Positions 53,953 through 61,744 of a DNA stretch of 64,000 bases are shown in pieces. The notes beneath the pieces were generated by a model that did not search any database, was not told the origin of the DNA, and saw only the letters and a list, made by a program, of their open reading frames with translations. Made by a program: the position numbers and the translations under genes. The stretch comes from Candidatus Acidulodesulfobacterium ferriphilum (GTDB lineage: Bacteria > SZUA-79 > Acidulodesulfobacterales > Acidulodesulfobacteraceae), in NCBI GenBank assembly GCA_004195035.1, contig SGBD01000005.1:39241-103240 (forward strand). Reading direction: 5' to 3'. Within the stretch, counting starts at the first letter, position 1. The number at the start of each line of letters is the position of its first letter.

Positions 53953-55131
53953 ATGAATCCTTATTTTCTCGAATATACTATAATAGGTATTGCAGGATTA
54001 ATTTTTGGCGCGGCGCTCGAAAGGGGAAGAATGTGTTTTGTGCTTGCCACAAACAACATGTTCATGGCAAAAGATACAAAAATATTGGAAGGTATTTTAT
54101 GGGCTTTTGGAATTTCTATTCTTGCTTTCGGCATTATAGAATCGCTTGGAATCGTTCCAATAAAAGCCGCGGTTGAAGGCGTATTTCCTTCGGGATGGTA
54201 TGATTTGGTCGGCGCGCTTTTATTCGGGTTTGGCATAGGACTTTGCGGCGCATGCATGAGCGGTTTGATATTCAGGGCGGGTTCAGGATTTACGCAAAAT
54301 TGGATGCAATTATTTGGAATACTGGTAGGAACGATATTCTTTGCATTCTTGATTTTTCCATTAACTAATTTTCTTTACTGGATTTTGCATACTATACCAT
54401 GGCTTACTATAAAACCCGGCCTTTCCGATTATATTCCTCATCAGTGGTTTGGAAATGCCGTATGGGGACCCTTTGTCGTAGCTTTAATTTTTGGCATTTT
54501 TTTCCTTGGTTTAGGGTTATATCTTACCAAAAGAAGATTTACGAAGATTGGCAAGGAGCGGGGCGAGAACTATAAAGAGCCTGTCATAACATGGGATATG
54601 TTAAAATTTAAAGAGGCTTTTTCCCCGAGATTGGGCGGATTATTGTTTGCCGTCGTTGCAATTATAGTTTTTTTAGTCTCATATTTTACCGTACATAAAG
54701 CGGCCTACATGGGCGTTACCACTCCTTACGGCAGTTTCGACACATACATTTTGGCTCCTTTCATAAATTTATATACCACGGTCGGACATTATAAAGCCTC
54801 ATTTTTACCGAAAATATCGTCAAATTGGTTTCAAATAGTCCCCGTAGCTATTCCGATGACCTTGCTTGTTATAACCACATTCGCCGGTTCTACGACCACA
54901 GCTATTTTAGGAGGAGAATTTAAATGGAGAGTGCCGAAAAGGAAAATAATGTTTCTTCAAAATTTTATTGGCGGCATTCTTACAGGCGTGGGCGCAAGAA
55001 TAGCGTTAGGGTGCAATATCGGAACTCTATGGTCAGGGTTTTTGATGTTTTCATGGGCAGGGGCGTTATTTTTACCGACGCTGGTTCTCGGAATGTATCT
55101 TGCCCTTAAGTTTCAACAGGCGATATGGTAA
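53953..55131 (+). CDS. yedE: YeeE/YedE-family sulfur-compound permease
   Basis: A 392-aa inner-membrane protein with about ten hydrophobic segments. Duplicated sulf-transporter motifs are present: ERGRMCFVLATNN (about 24-36), GLCGACMSG (about 96-104) and ARIALGCNIGTLWSG (about 349-363), with conserved Cys for relay of a sulfur atom or thiosulfate. The E. coli homologue YeeE imports thiosulfate and works with the TusA-like YeeD. It lies 61 nt after tusA with a strong AAGGGGG ribosome-binding site. The exact substrate (thiosulfate, polysulfide, other) is unknown. Confidence 0.9.
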   Translation: MNPYFLEYTIIGIAGLIFGAALERGRMCFVLATNNMFMAKDTKILEGILWAFGISILAFGIIESLGIVPIKAAVEGVFPSGWYDLVGALLFGFGIGLCGACMSGLIFRAGSGFTQNWMQLFGILVGTIFFAFLIFPLTNFLYWILHTIPWLTIKPGLSDYIPHQWFGNAVWGPFVVALIFGIFFLGLGLYLTKRRFTKIGKERGENYKEPVITWDMLKFKEAFSPRLGGLLFAVVAIIVFLVSYFTVHKAAYMGVTTPYGSFDTYILAPFINLYTTVGHYKASFLPKISSNWFQIVPVAIPMTLLVITTFAGSTTTAILGGEFKWRVPKRKIMFLQNFIGGILTGVGARIALGCNIGTLWSGFLMFSWAGALFLPTLVLGMYLALKFQQAIW

Positions 55132-55166
55132 TAAAACATTAAATATTAGTACTAAGGAGGATTTAA

Positions 55167-55460
55167 ATGGCTGCAGCTAACATGAAAAAAAGAAAAAATC
55201 ATAACTGGTGCGGAATAACATTTTTAGCTTTATATGGATTATTTACTATATACGCATCATTTTTCTTATCTTCTTTAAATAAAGGTAAGGTCATAGGAAA
55301 ATTATCCGATGAAGCCGTTACCGGAATAAAAGAGAGTTTTATCCTGTGGGGTATAATCATGATTATAGGCGCTATTCTTCTTTTAATAAGAGAATATGTC
55401 CTGAAATCCGGGCAGGAAGAGGTTAAGGATACGGAAAGCGGCGTGTCTCCACATTATTAA
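55167..55460 (+). CDS. Small two-helix membrane protein of the sulfur operon
   Basis: A 97-aa protein with two hydrophobic helices (about 16-37 and 54-77), a basic N-terminus and a Cys at residue 15 at the membrane edge (HNWCG). The tail is acidic. AAGGAGG precedes the ATG. No family was recognised. Its place 35 nt after the YedE gene suggests a YedE-associated subunit; this is inference. Confidence 0.8.
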   Translation: MAAANMKKRKNHNWCGITFLALYGLFTIYASFFLSSLNKGKVIGKLSDEAVTGIKESFILWGIIMIIGAILLLIREYVLKSGQEEVKDTESGVSPHY

Positions 55461-55503
55461 AATTCCCTTACAAATAATATATATAACATTCGAGGATTTT
55501 TAA

Positions 55504-55809
55504 ATGAAACTTGCAATTTTAATAACAACAGATAAATATAAGGGTCATGTCGAAAATATTATAGGCAGCGCTAAACATTTGGGTTATGAAATAAAATGCT
55601 TTATAATGGATGATGGAGTAAATTTATTAAACGATAAAAATTTTGTCGGTAAATTAAAAGAAGCCGGTTCGGATGTCTCGCTTTGCGAATATTCGTGCAG
55701 CATTAGAAGCATACATGAAAAGGTTGAAGGTTTCCTGTACGCTTCTCAATACGAAAACGCAAGCATAATAAACGCATTAACAAACGAAGACAGGCTTTTG
55801 GTTTTTTAA
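55504..55809 (+). CDS. DsrE-like protein (first copy)
   Basis: A 101-aa cytoplasmic alpha/beta protein: an LAILITTDKY first strand, a helix, then CFIMDDGVNLLND (the DGV region typical of DsrE/DsrF) and a SDVSLCEYSCSIR segment. Its Cys61 and Cys65 sit where DsrE-fold proteins carry the sulfur-accepting Cys. Cys32 is also present. The length fits the family. It is followed after 17 nt by a second related gene, so the two may form a hetero-oligomer as in DsrEFH. The assignment is by fold pattern, not by search. Confidence 0.75.
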   Translation: MKLAILITTDKYKGHVENIIGSAKHLGYEIKCFIMDDGVNLLNDKNFVGKLKEAGSDVSLCEYSCSIRSIHEKVEGFLYASQYENASIINALTNEDRLLVF

Positions 55810-55826
55810 TGTAGGAGGTAAAAAAA

Positions 55827-56099
55827 ATGACTAAAAAAATTGCGGTTTTTACCCGCGACAGACAGGCTGAAGCGCTTAGAATGTCGGGGGGGCTTACGCT
55901 TCTCGATGATAAGGTCGAAGTATATGTTCTTGATAAAAAGCTCGAGGATAATAAAGTTATAGCCAAGCATCTCGATATGGTTCAAAACATGCTTGAACTT
56001 CCCGTTTTTACAAATTGCAGGGACAACCCTTTCGAATATTTGACAAATGAAGAATTGGCAAATAAAATGCTTGAATTCGATGTGGTTATACCTTATTAA
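55827..56099 (+). CDS. DsrE-like protein (second copy)
   Basis: A 90-aa protein: KKIAVFTRDRQAEALRMSGGLTLLDDKVEVYVLDK is the N-terminal half pattern of DsrE-fold proteins found in sulfur-oxidation and sulfur-reduction clusters. A single Cys (Cys64, in FTNCRDNPF) could carry persulfide. AGGAGG precedes the start. It differs clearly from the preceding DsrE-like protein, so the pair are not recent duplicates. Confidence 0.75.
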   Translation: MTKKIAVFTRDRQAEALRMSGGLTLLDDKVEVYVLDKKLEDNKVIAKHLDMVQNMLELPVFTNCRDNPFEYLTNEELANKMLEFDVVIPY

Positions 56100-56145
56100 A
56101 TTATTCTAAACAATAAATGAATGTAAATGGCAGGGAGAGCTAAAT

Positions 56146-56316
56146 ATGAAAATACTTCATGTATTAAAAAGAGAGCCGTCAAAAACGGAAACCGAAATTA
56201 TCGATATCCATTCCAAGTCTTATGATACAAGCGTTATTAGGCTTTACGAAGACGGCATCGACTATAACGGCTTCTTAAAGGATGTATTTAAATATGACAA
56301 GGTATTTTGTTGGTAG
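56146..56316 (+). CDS. DsrH/TusB-like mini protein
   Basis: A 56-aa protein read directly from the sequence (ATG 56146, TAG 56314-56316) with GGGAG upstream. It starts MKILHVLKREPSKTETEIID, continues VIRLYEDGIDYNGFL and ends DKVFCW. The first strand, the LYEDGIDY element and the terminal Cys55-Trp56 recall short DsrH-like partners in sulfur-relay clusters. It lies 46 nt after the second DsrE-like gene, completing a DsrE-DsrE-DsrH-like trio. Its size makes it easy to miss. Confidence 0.7.
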   Translation: MKILHVLKREPSKTETEIIDIHSKSYDTSVIRLYEDGIDYNGFLKDVFKYDKVFCW

Positions 56317-56400
56317 TTTAAAAGATTATCATTATAATATATAGTTAATATATATATTATAATAAATTTAATGCAATACTACTAAAAAGGAGTTAAGATT

Positions 56401-56919
56401 ATGAAAAAGATTATTATCTTAAGCGTGATTTTCTTACTTTCGTCAGCGGCCGTTTCTTATGCCGGAAATTTTAATCAAGTGTTGGCGCAAAAGGCTTATG
56501 AAGCGCTGAACCCTCATAATGTCGGTCCAAAACCGAACGCCGTCGGAGTGGTGGGCGTCCCCCAAATTATGGCGCCGGTGCTTTACAAAGAGTATGTCGT
56601 AGAACACAACCCGAAACACTATTTTCTTTTAGATGTAAGAGAGCATGCCGCATTTGTGAAAATGGGTCATATTGCCGGCGCCCATAATATTCCCCTGCAG
56701 GTGCTTTTTACTCCAAAGTATTTAGAGATGCTTCCAAAACACCATACAATTATCAGCATCTGCTATGTCGGGCAGTGGGAATCGATGGCTGCATCGCTGT
56801 TAAAGGTAATGGGCTATAATGTTAAAATATTAAGATTCGGCATGTCTTCATGGAATCCCAAAATAGACTTGCTTCACCGGAATAAAGTAGTATTTGGAGA
56901 CTTTCCCCTTGTTCATTAA
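56401..56919 (+). CDS. Exported rhodanese-domain protein
   Basis: A 172-aa protein with a signal peptide (about 1-21) and a single rhodanese domain: FLLDVREHAAFVKMGHIAGAHNIP (about 76-98) and the active loop starting at Cys121 (CYVGQW). The usual loop is CxxGxR; here the sixth position is Trp and the fifth Gln. The Cys is retained, so a persulfide can form, but the anion-binding Arg is absent. It should act in the periplasm as a sulfane-sulfur carrier or transferase feeding YedE/TusA. AAGGAG precedes the start. Confidence 0.88.
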   Translation: MKKIIILSVIFLLSSAAVSYAGNFNQVLAQKAYEALNPHNVGPKPNAVGVVGVPQIMAPVLYKEYVVEHNPKHYFLLDVREHAAFVKMGHIAGAHNIPLQVLFTPKYLEMLPKHHTIISICYVGQWESMAASLLKVMGYNVKILRFGMSSWNPKIDLLHRNKVVFGDFPLVH

Positions 56920-57040
56920 TTTAGAAAGGGACATATACAATCTTATGTGTTTATGTTATACTGTTAAAAATTGGTTAATATAAGTACGATTATTATTAAA
57001 ATTAATTCTAAATCAATTAAAAAAGGAGATGATCAATACG

Positions 57041-57259
57041 ATGAAAAAATTCATTATCAGTACTGTTTTTACCGCCGCCGCAGCTTTTATATTCATGGTC
57101 AGTTTTAGCATGGTTTCGGGCATAAATAACAGTTATGCTTTGCAAGGCAGTCATTTGACGGGCAGCGGTAAGATAACGGCTAAAAAAAATTCAAAGACTA
57201 AAAATGACGAAAATAAGTCAAAAAAGAAATTAAATAAAATGGGCGCCGGTTGCTTATAA
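57041..57259 (+). CDS. Small exported Lys-rich protein with C-terminal cysteine
   Basis: A 72-aa protein with a signal peptide (about 1-34, ending NSYAL or so), a Lys/Asn/Ser-rich low-complexity middle and the C-terminal end MGAGCL, which has the only mature Cys. I chose the ATG at 57041 because AAGGAGAT lies 12 nt upstream; the ATG at 57029 is too close. No family was recognised. As last gene of the sulfur operon, its lone Cys might bind sulfur, metal or be lipid-modified after cleavage, but nothing proves this. Confidence 0.65.
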   Translation: MKKFIISTVFTAAAAFIFMVSFSMVSGINNSYALQGSHLTGSGKITAKKNSKTKNDENKSKKKLNKMGAGCL

Positions 57260-57308
57260 TCATTTATAATCTTTATTTAAACCTGCCCCACGGCTCTAAT
57301 TAAAGTTG

Positions 57309-57350
57309 AAAAGCTCCGATAAAATTATTTATCGGAGCTTTTTGTTTTTT
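57309..57350 (+). terminator. Intrinsic terminator of the sulfur operon
   Basis: A 15-bp stem (57309-57323 with 57328-57342, loop ATTA) containing GCTCCGATAAA is followed by TTTTTGTTTTTT. It lies 49 nt after the last small gene. The rest of the 422-nt gap to 57681 holds a MITE-like element and the dehydrogenase promoter. Confidence 0.92.
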
Positions 57351-57393
57351 AAAGAACTTACTCATTATAACTAACGGCTTAATATAAATTATA

Positions 57394-57559
57394 CCAAAAA
57401 TTGCCGATAGAGATTGTTAAACATATTGCAATGCATTAAGAACACTGGATTCCCGCTTTCGCAGGAATGACACCCAACGGGTGAACTTTTAAAATCCCTC
57501 AAAGTCATTCCCGCGAAAGCGGGAATCCAGAAAAATAAATTTCTATCGGCAATTTTGAG
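57394..57559. mobile_element. MITE-like element (166 bp) before the dehydrogenase gene
   Basis: Ends are CCAAAAATTGCC (57394-57405) and the inverted match GGCAATTTTGAG (57548-57559), with 14 bp of outer repeat matching around ATTGCCGATAG. The 5-bp duplication TTATA flanks it (57389-57393 and 57560-57564). The core is a 27-bp inverted repeat with one mismatch (57445-57471 and 57504-57530), CTGGATTCCCGCTTTCGC-type, plus a small ACCCAACGGGT stem. Same length and plan as the 41467 element, with its inner loop in the opposite orientation. Confidence 0.85.
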
Positions 57560-57572
57560 TTATAATTATTTA

Positions 57573-57602
57573 TTGATTTTTTAGGCGGTTATATTATATA
57601 AT
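57573..57602 (+). promoter_or_regulatory. Promoter of the malate/lactate dehydrogenase gene
   Basis: TTGATT (57573-57578), an 18-bp spacer and TATAAT (57597-57602) lie about 80 nt before the ATG. It starts 8 bp after the downstream TSD of the MITE-like element. Confidence 0.55.
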
Positions 57603-57681
57603 TTATTTTTTTCAAATTAAATAAAATTAAAACAACATTAACATTTACAGTTACAGTCCCTTATTCAGGAGGCAATTTTTA

Positions 57682-58614
57682 ATGAAAGTTAGCATAATTG
57701 GAGCAGGCAGGTTGGGAGCAACTCTGGCTTACACTCTAACTCTTAAAGATATTGTGAGAGAGGTTACCTTAATCGATATTAACCACAATTTATCGAGAGG
57801 CGAAATGCTTGACATTTCCCATGGAATATCGCTTACAGGATACACAAGGGTTAAAACTGCGGATTACGATTCGGTCAAGGATGCCGATATCATCGTTATA
57901 ACAGCGGGGATTCCCAGAAAACCCGGCGAATCGAGGCTTGATTTAAATAAAAAAAATGTTCATATATTGAAAGATATTGTCGCCAACATAACCAAATACA
58001 ATAAAACCGCTATTCTATTCGTTGTTTCTAATCCCGTTGATATAATGACCTATGTTACTTATAAAGTTTCCGGTTTCGAAAGAAAAAGGGTATTTGGCAT
58101 GGGGACAATGCTTGATACGACAAGGCTTCGTTCCGCCATAGGCTCATATTTCGATTTAAATCCCAAAGATGTCGATATAATGTTTCTGGGGGAACACGGA
58201 GATAGTATGACGCCGGTATTTTCTCTTGCAAGCATTAACAGCGTACCTTTGAGCGCAATTCCAGGTTATAATAAAGAAAAGCTTGAAGAGATAGCCGAAC
58301 ATTCAAGAACCTGCGCCGCCGAAGTCATCGCCCTTAAAGGCGGAACAATATTTGCCCCTGCCGTCGTAATGGCCGAAATTATCGAATCTATGGTAAAAGA
58401 CAGAAGGCAGATAATGCCGCTTTCCGTTTATCTTGAAGATTACTACGGGATTGACGGAATATATACCGGCATTCCAGCTATTCTTTCGAAAGACGGTATA
58501 GAAAAAGTAATAAAGCCGCCGTTAAATGAAAAAGAAATAGAGGGGTTAAAGAAATCCGCATCCGTAATTCAAAATGCGATAAAAGACCTACGAGACGGCG
58601 GATTTATAGACTAA
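57682..58614 (+). CDS. mdh: NAD-dependent malate dehydrogenase (LDH-like MDH group)
   Basis: A 310-aa dehydrogenase with the Rossmann motif GAGRLGATLA (about 7-16) and the NAD-preferring acidic residue in LIDINHN. The catalytic pair is His in LGEHGDSM and Asp/Arg in MLDTTRLR. In the specificity loop, AGIPRKPGESR has Arg at the position that is Gln in lactate dehydrogenases, favouring oxaloacetate/malate, but GESR rather than GMSR as in lactate enzymes. I therefore prefer MDH, with lactate activity not excluded. AGGAGG precedes the ATG. Confidence 0.87.
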   Translation: MKVSIIGAGRLGATLAYTLTLKDIVREVTLIDINHNLSRGEMLDISHGISLTGYTRVKTADYDSVKDADIIVITAGIPRKPGESRLDLNKKNVHILKDIVANITKYNKTAILFVVSNPVDIMTYVTYKVSGFERKRVFGMGTMLDTTRLRSAIGSYFDLNPKDVDIMFLGEHGDSMTPVFSLASINSVPLSAIPGYNKEKLEEIAEHSRTCAAEVIALKGGTIFAPAVVMAEIIESMVKDRRQIMPLSVYLEDYYGIDGIYTGIPAILSKDGIEKVIKPPLNEKEIEGLKKSASVIQNAIKDLRDGGFID

Positions 58615-58703
58615 CCGCCGGCACTGACGGATTTCAAAAGCAAGCCAAATACCCGATATATATATCGTTAAGCCGGAAAGATATTTTCTAATAATGGATA
58701 TGT

Positions 58704-59300
58704 TTAATACCTGCCGCTTGTAAGCACACCTAATACGCCTTTATTGCTTTTCGTTTTAGTTTCAATTAACGATGTTATTTTAAAACTGCCCGTATGCATC
58801 TGCAAACTGTAAATGTTTAAATATACGGCATAATCCCTCATAAGACGCAAACCCTTAAGAAATCTTCTGCCAGAGGACATCATCCCGATATAAATATGTC
58901 CATCGCGAACCGTAATGGATTGAACATAAGTTAAACCAAATCTATGTATTGACAAAAGATACAATAAATTTGAAATATTTACCTGATTTTTATTTACCTG
59001 TTTAAAAAAAATAAGGTTAGTCTTAACTTTGTTATATCTTAATGTATCCCCTTTTAAATTTAAACTTAATCTGCTTAAAATGCCATTATATTTTTTTGAT
59101 GAATTTACATATGACAGATAATAAAAATACACCGAAAGCCATGTGATAACGATAAGAGTGATAAGCAATATGATTATAAATAGGCTTAACGCATCCCGTT
59201 CTTTTTTATTTGTATTTTTATTAAAAGGAATATTCCTATCGTCTTTGAAAAGTTTATGCAAATCGGACTCGCTAAGTTCGGTCATATCATTTGTCCTCAT
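58704..59300 (-). CDS. Single-pass membrane protein, possibly PilN-like
   Basis: A 198-aa protein with a charged cytosolic N-terminus (about 1-35), one transmembrane helix (about 38-65) and a periplasmic domain with LLYLLSIHRFGLTYVQSI... HIYIGMMSSGRRFLKGLRLM. This pattern weakly recalls PilN/GspL-type assembly proteins (helix, then a ferredoxin-like domain). The methionine at 59285 has AGGA 8 nt upstream and is the better start by that criterion. It is a single gene convergent with mdh, far from the pil block. Function unproven. Confidence 0.55.
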   Translation of the reverse strand: MRTNDMTELSESDLHKLFKDDRNIPFNKNTNKKERDALSLFIIILLITLIVITWLSVYFYYLSYVNSSKKYNGILSRLSLNLKGDTLRYNKVKTNLIFFKQVNKNQVNISNLLYLLSIHRFGLTYVQSITVRDGHIYIGMMSSGRRFLKGLRLMRDYAVYLNIYSLQMHTGSFKITSLIETKTKSNKGVLGVLTSGRY

Positions 59301-59484
59301 TAAATTTAGTTATTATTTAAATCCCGTTTTTTATATTTATCGGAATAATTTTCCTATTGCTAAATATAAATTTTTGCGCTTCGAGGTTTTTTCTTATGTT
59401 TTTTTCTTGAATTTTAATAAATTCTAATGTAAAATTTTACAATATCCCATTCTAAATAACAAGCCTATTTTAACGATATATTAT

Positions 59485-59571
59485 GCCGAAGTGGTGGAAC
59501 TGGTAGACGCACCGGACTCAAAATCCGGCGGGAGCAATCCCATGGGGGTTCGATTCCCCCCTTCGGCACCA
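59485..59571 (+). tRNA. tRNA-Leu (anticodon CAA)
   Basis: An 87-nt class-II tRNA with encoded CCA. The acceptor arms GCCGAAG/CTTCGGC pair. The anticodon stem CCGGA/TCCGG holds loop CTCAAAA with CAA at 59519-59521. A long variable arm and T-arm GGGGGTTCGATTCCCCC follow. It reads UUG codons. It is flanked by genes on the opposite strand. Confidence 0.97.
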
Positions 59572-59639
59572 ACTTACAACCCCTTTATTTTCGACATATA
59601 ATGCAACTGCTTCCTTAAACCCAAAATTAACTAAAAATA

Positions 59640-60707
59640 CTATAATTTTGCCCTCAAATACTGCTTGGGCCATTCTATATTAACGCCGAGCTTATAAGCG
59701 GCGTGTAAAGGCCAGTAAGGGTCTCTTAACAACTCCCTGCCCATCTCGACCATATCGGCAGTTTCCGAACTTATTATAAAATCGGCAAATTCCGGCTTTG
59801 TAATAAGCCCCACACCCGAAACCGCAATCCCCGCCTTTTCCCTAATCTCTTTTGCAAAACCAAGTTGATAGCCAAAATATATATTCATTTTTGCGGTTGG
59901 CGAAATTCCGCCCGAAGAACAGTCTATAAGGGATATTCCGCTCTCTTTTAACATTTTAGCTAATATTACCGCTGATTCTATGTCAAAACCGCCTTTTACC
60001 CAATCGACCGCAGAAATCCTCACAAAAATAGGTTTGTTTTTTGGCCAGTTTCCGCTTTTTATAGCTTCTATTATCTCCAATAGCAGCCTTGCCCTGTTTT
60101 CAAGGCTTCCGCCGTATTTATCCTTTCTTTTATTTGAAACGGGGGATAAAAACTCGTTTATTAGATACCCGTGCGCCGCATGTATTTCTATGACATCAAA
60201 CCCCGCCTTATCGGCATTTTTTGCGCCGTTTGCAAAATCTTTTACGACCTTTTTAATATCATCCTCATTCATTTCTTTTGGAACGGGATAACCTGTATCA
60301 AACGGAATTGCGCTTGGCGCAAGAACCTGCCACGCCCCTTCTTCCTGTTTTAACGGCCTTTCTCCCAGCCAAGGGGCGTTTGTCGAAGCCTTTCTCCCCG
60401 CATGCGCCAGCTGAATCCCCATTACCGACCCGCATAACTTGCAAAAATTTATTACAGGCTTAAAAGCCTCGACCTGTTTTTCATTCCATATACCTGCGTC
60501 ATACGGGCTAATTCTGCCTTCGGGACTTACGCCGGTTGCTTCTACGATAATAAGTCCGACGCCGCCCACGGCGCGGGCGCCAAGATGAGCCATATGAAAA
60601 TCTCCGACAACCCCTTCTTCTGCGGAATACATGCACATCGGCGCCATCATTATTCGATTTTTCATCTTAATCCCGCCTATTACGATAGGCTCAAAAAGCA
60701 TTTTCAT
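59640..60707 (-). CDS. NADH:flavin oxidoreductase, Old Yellow Enzyme family (YqjM/NamA-like)
   Basis: A 355-aa FMN enzyme that reduces activated alkenes. Visible features are IGGIKMKNRIMMAPMCMYSAEEGVVGDFHMAHLGARAVGG at the N-terminus, which has the YqjM-type MCMYSA substrate/FMN signature. GIQLAHAGRKAS, IHAAHGYLINEFLSPVSNKRKDKYGGSLENRARLLLEI and a C-terminal VGLITKPEFAD with MGRELLRDPYWPL follow. The start has GGAGG upstream. It probably serves detoxification or redox balance; the substrate is unknown. It stands alone. Confidence 0.93.
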   Translation of the reverse strand: MKMLFEPIVIGGIKMKNRIMMAPMCMYSAEEGVVGDFHMAHLGARAVGGVGLIIVEATGVSPEGRISPYDAGIWNEKQVEAFKPVINFCKLCGSVMGIQLAHAGRKASTNAPWLGERPLKQEEGAWQVLAPSAIPFDTGYPVPKEMNEDDIKKVVKDFANGAKNADKAGFDVIEIHAAHGYLINEFLSPVSNKRKDKYGGSLENRARLLLEIIEAIKSGNWPKNKPIFVRISAVDWVKGGFDIESAVILAKMLKESGISLIDCSSGGISPTAKMNIYFGYQLGFAKEIREKAGIAVSGVGLITKPEFADFIISSETADMVEMGRELLRDPYWPLHAAYKLGVNIEWPKQYLRAKL

Positions 60708-60785
60708 AATTAATATGCCTCCAATTTACAATTATTTTTCCGGATTAAAATTATTATACCACAATTTTTATTAATTATTCTTTTG

Positions 60786-61661
60786 CTACGGCTTGAATAC
60801 ATAAAACACGCCGATAAAAAATAGTAAAACTATTAAGGTATATTTTAACCATTTTTCGTTTAAACGCTGAGAAATTTTCGGGCCTAATGCCGAACCCAAT
60901 ATAACCCCTGCAACTGTCACTAAAAGAACTGGGATTATAATATGAACCCCCATTCTGATATAATTTGATACGCTGGTTATAGACGAAATTAAAACCACTA
61001 ATATGCTTATGCCGGCGGCTAAAAAAACAGGCAGTCCGTTTATATCGGTTAAAAACGGAACAATCAAAAAACCGCCGCCTACGCCGAATATGGAAGATAT
61101 TACCGCTATTATAAACCCGGCAAAAAACAAAAATGGCGGGCTGACCGAGTAGTTTTTAGATAGACATTCAAAGTCGATTCTCTTAAAAGAAACCCTGCCG
61201 ATTGACGGCAATTTATTTAAATCTTCAACGGGGGTATCCTTCTGTTTTATTTTTTTTCCTTGTTTCAAAATATTGTAAATCATCAAGCCCGCCACCAGAA
61301 ATGTCAGGTAGCCGAACAGGTACTTAAAGGATTTAAGTTCAGAAAGATATTCCTTAGAGAACCACGACCCGAAAAGAGCTCCGATTATGGCACCGAAGGC
61401 TATGATAAAGCCGAGATAAAATAAAATACTTTTTATTTTTTTAGTCCTGTCCTGCCGCAAGTAAACGGGAAGCGCGATTAACGGCGAGATAATAATTAAA
61501 ATTTGGCTCATTACCTTTACCGAATTTGCAACCGGGATATGCAAAACGGTTATAAACCCAAAACTTGCAAGTATTCCACCTGCGGCTCCAATCGATGAAA
61601 AGATAAATCCGGTAAATATAGCCCATAAAAATGCGATTAAATAATAAATTAGGCTATGCAT
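60786..61661 (-). CDS. TauE/SafE-family sulfite exporter-type permease
   Basis: A 291-aa inner-membrane protein with about eight hydrophobic helices arranged in two halves. The first half begins with a glycine-rich SSIGAAGGILASFG, the second with SSIFGVGGGFLIVPFLTDI, the paired TauE/SafE motifs. Members export sulfite, sulfoacetate or related organosulfonates. An insert of about 45 residues (KQGKKIKQKDTPVEDLN onward) links the halves. TGGAGG precedes the ATG. Its neighbourhood of sulfur genes makes sulfite or thiosulfate handling plausible. Confidence 0.88.
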   Translation of the reverse strand: MHSLIYYLIAFLWAIFTGFIFSSIGAAGGILASFGFITVLHIPVANSVKVMSQILIIISPLIALPVYLRQDRTKKIKSILFYLGFIIAFGAIIGALFGSWFSKEYLSELKSFKYLFGYLTFLVAGLMIYNILKQGKKIKQKDTPVEDLNKLPSIGRVSFKRIDFECLSKNYSVSPPFLFFAGFIIAVISSIFGVGGGFLIVPFLTDINGLPVFLAAGISILVVLISSITSVSNYIRMGVHIIIPVLLVTVAGVILGSALGPKISQRLNEKWLKYTLIVLLFFIGVFYVFKP

Positions 61662-61744
61662 AGGTATTCCTCCATTTGTAAATTTTTATTTTTATATAAG
61701 AAATAAAATTTATTTGGAGAAAAACGAAACTTTTAACGCAGGTA

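Noticed and set aside
58615-58703. GGCGG/CCGCC inverted repeat at the end of mdh as a terminator
   Set aside because: No U-run follows and the stem overlaps the coding end. Convergent termination here is not supported.
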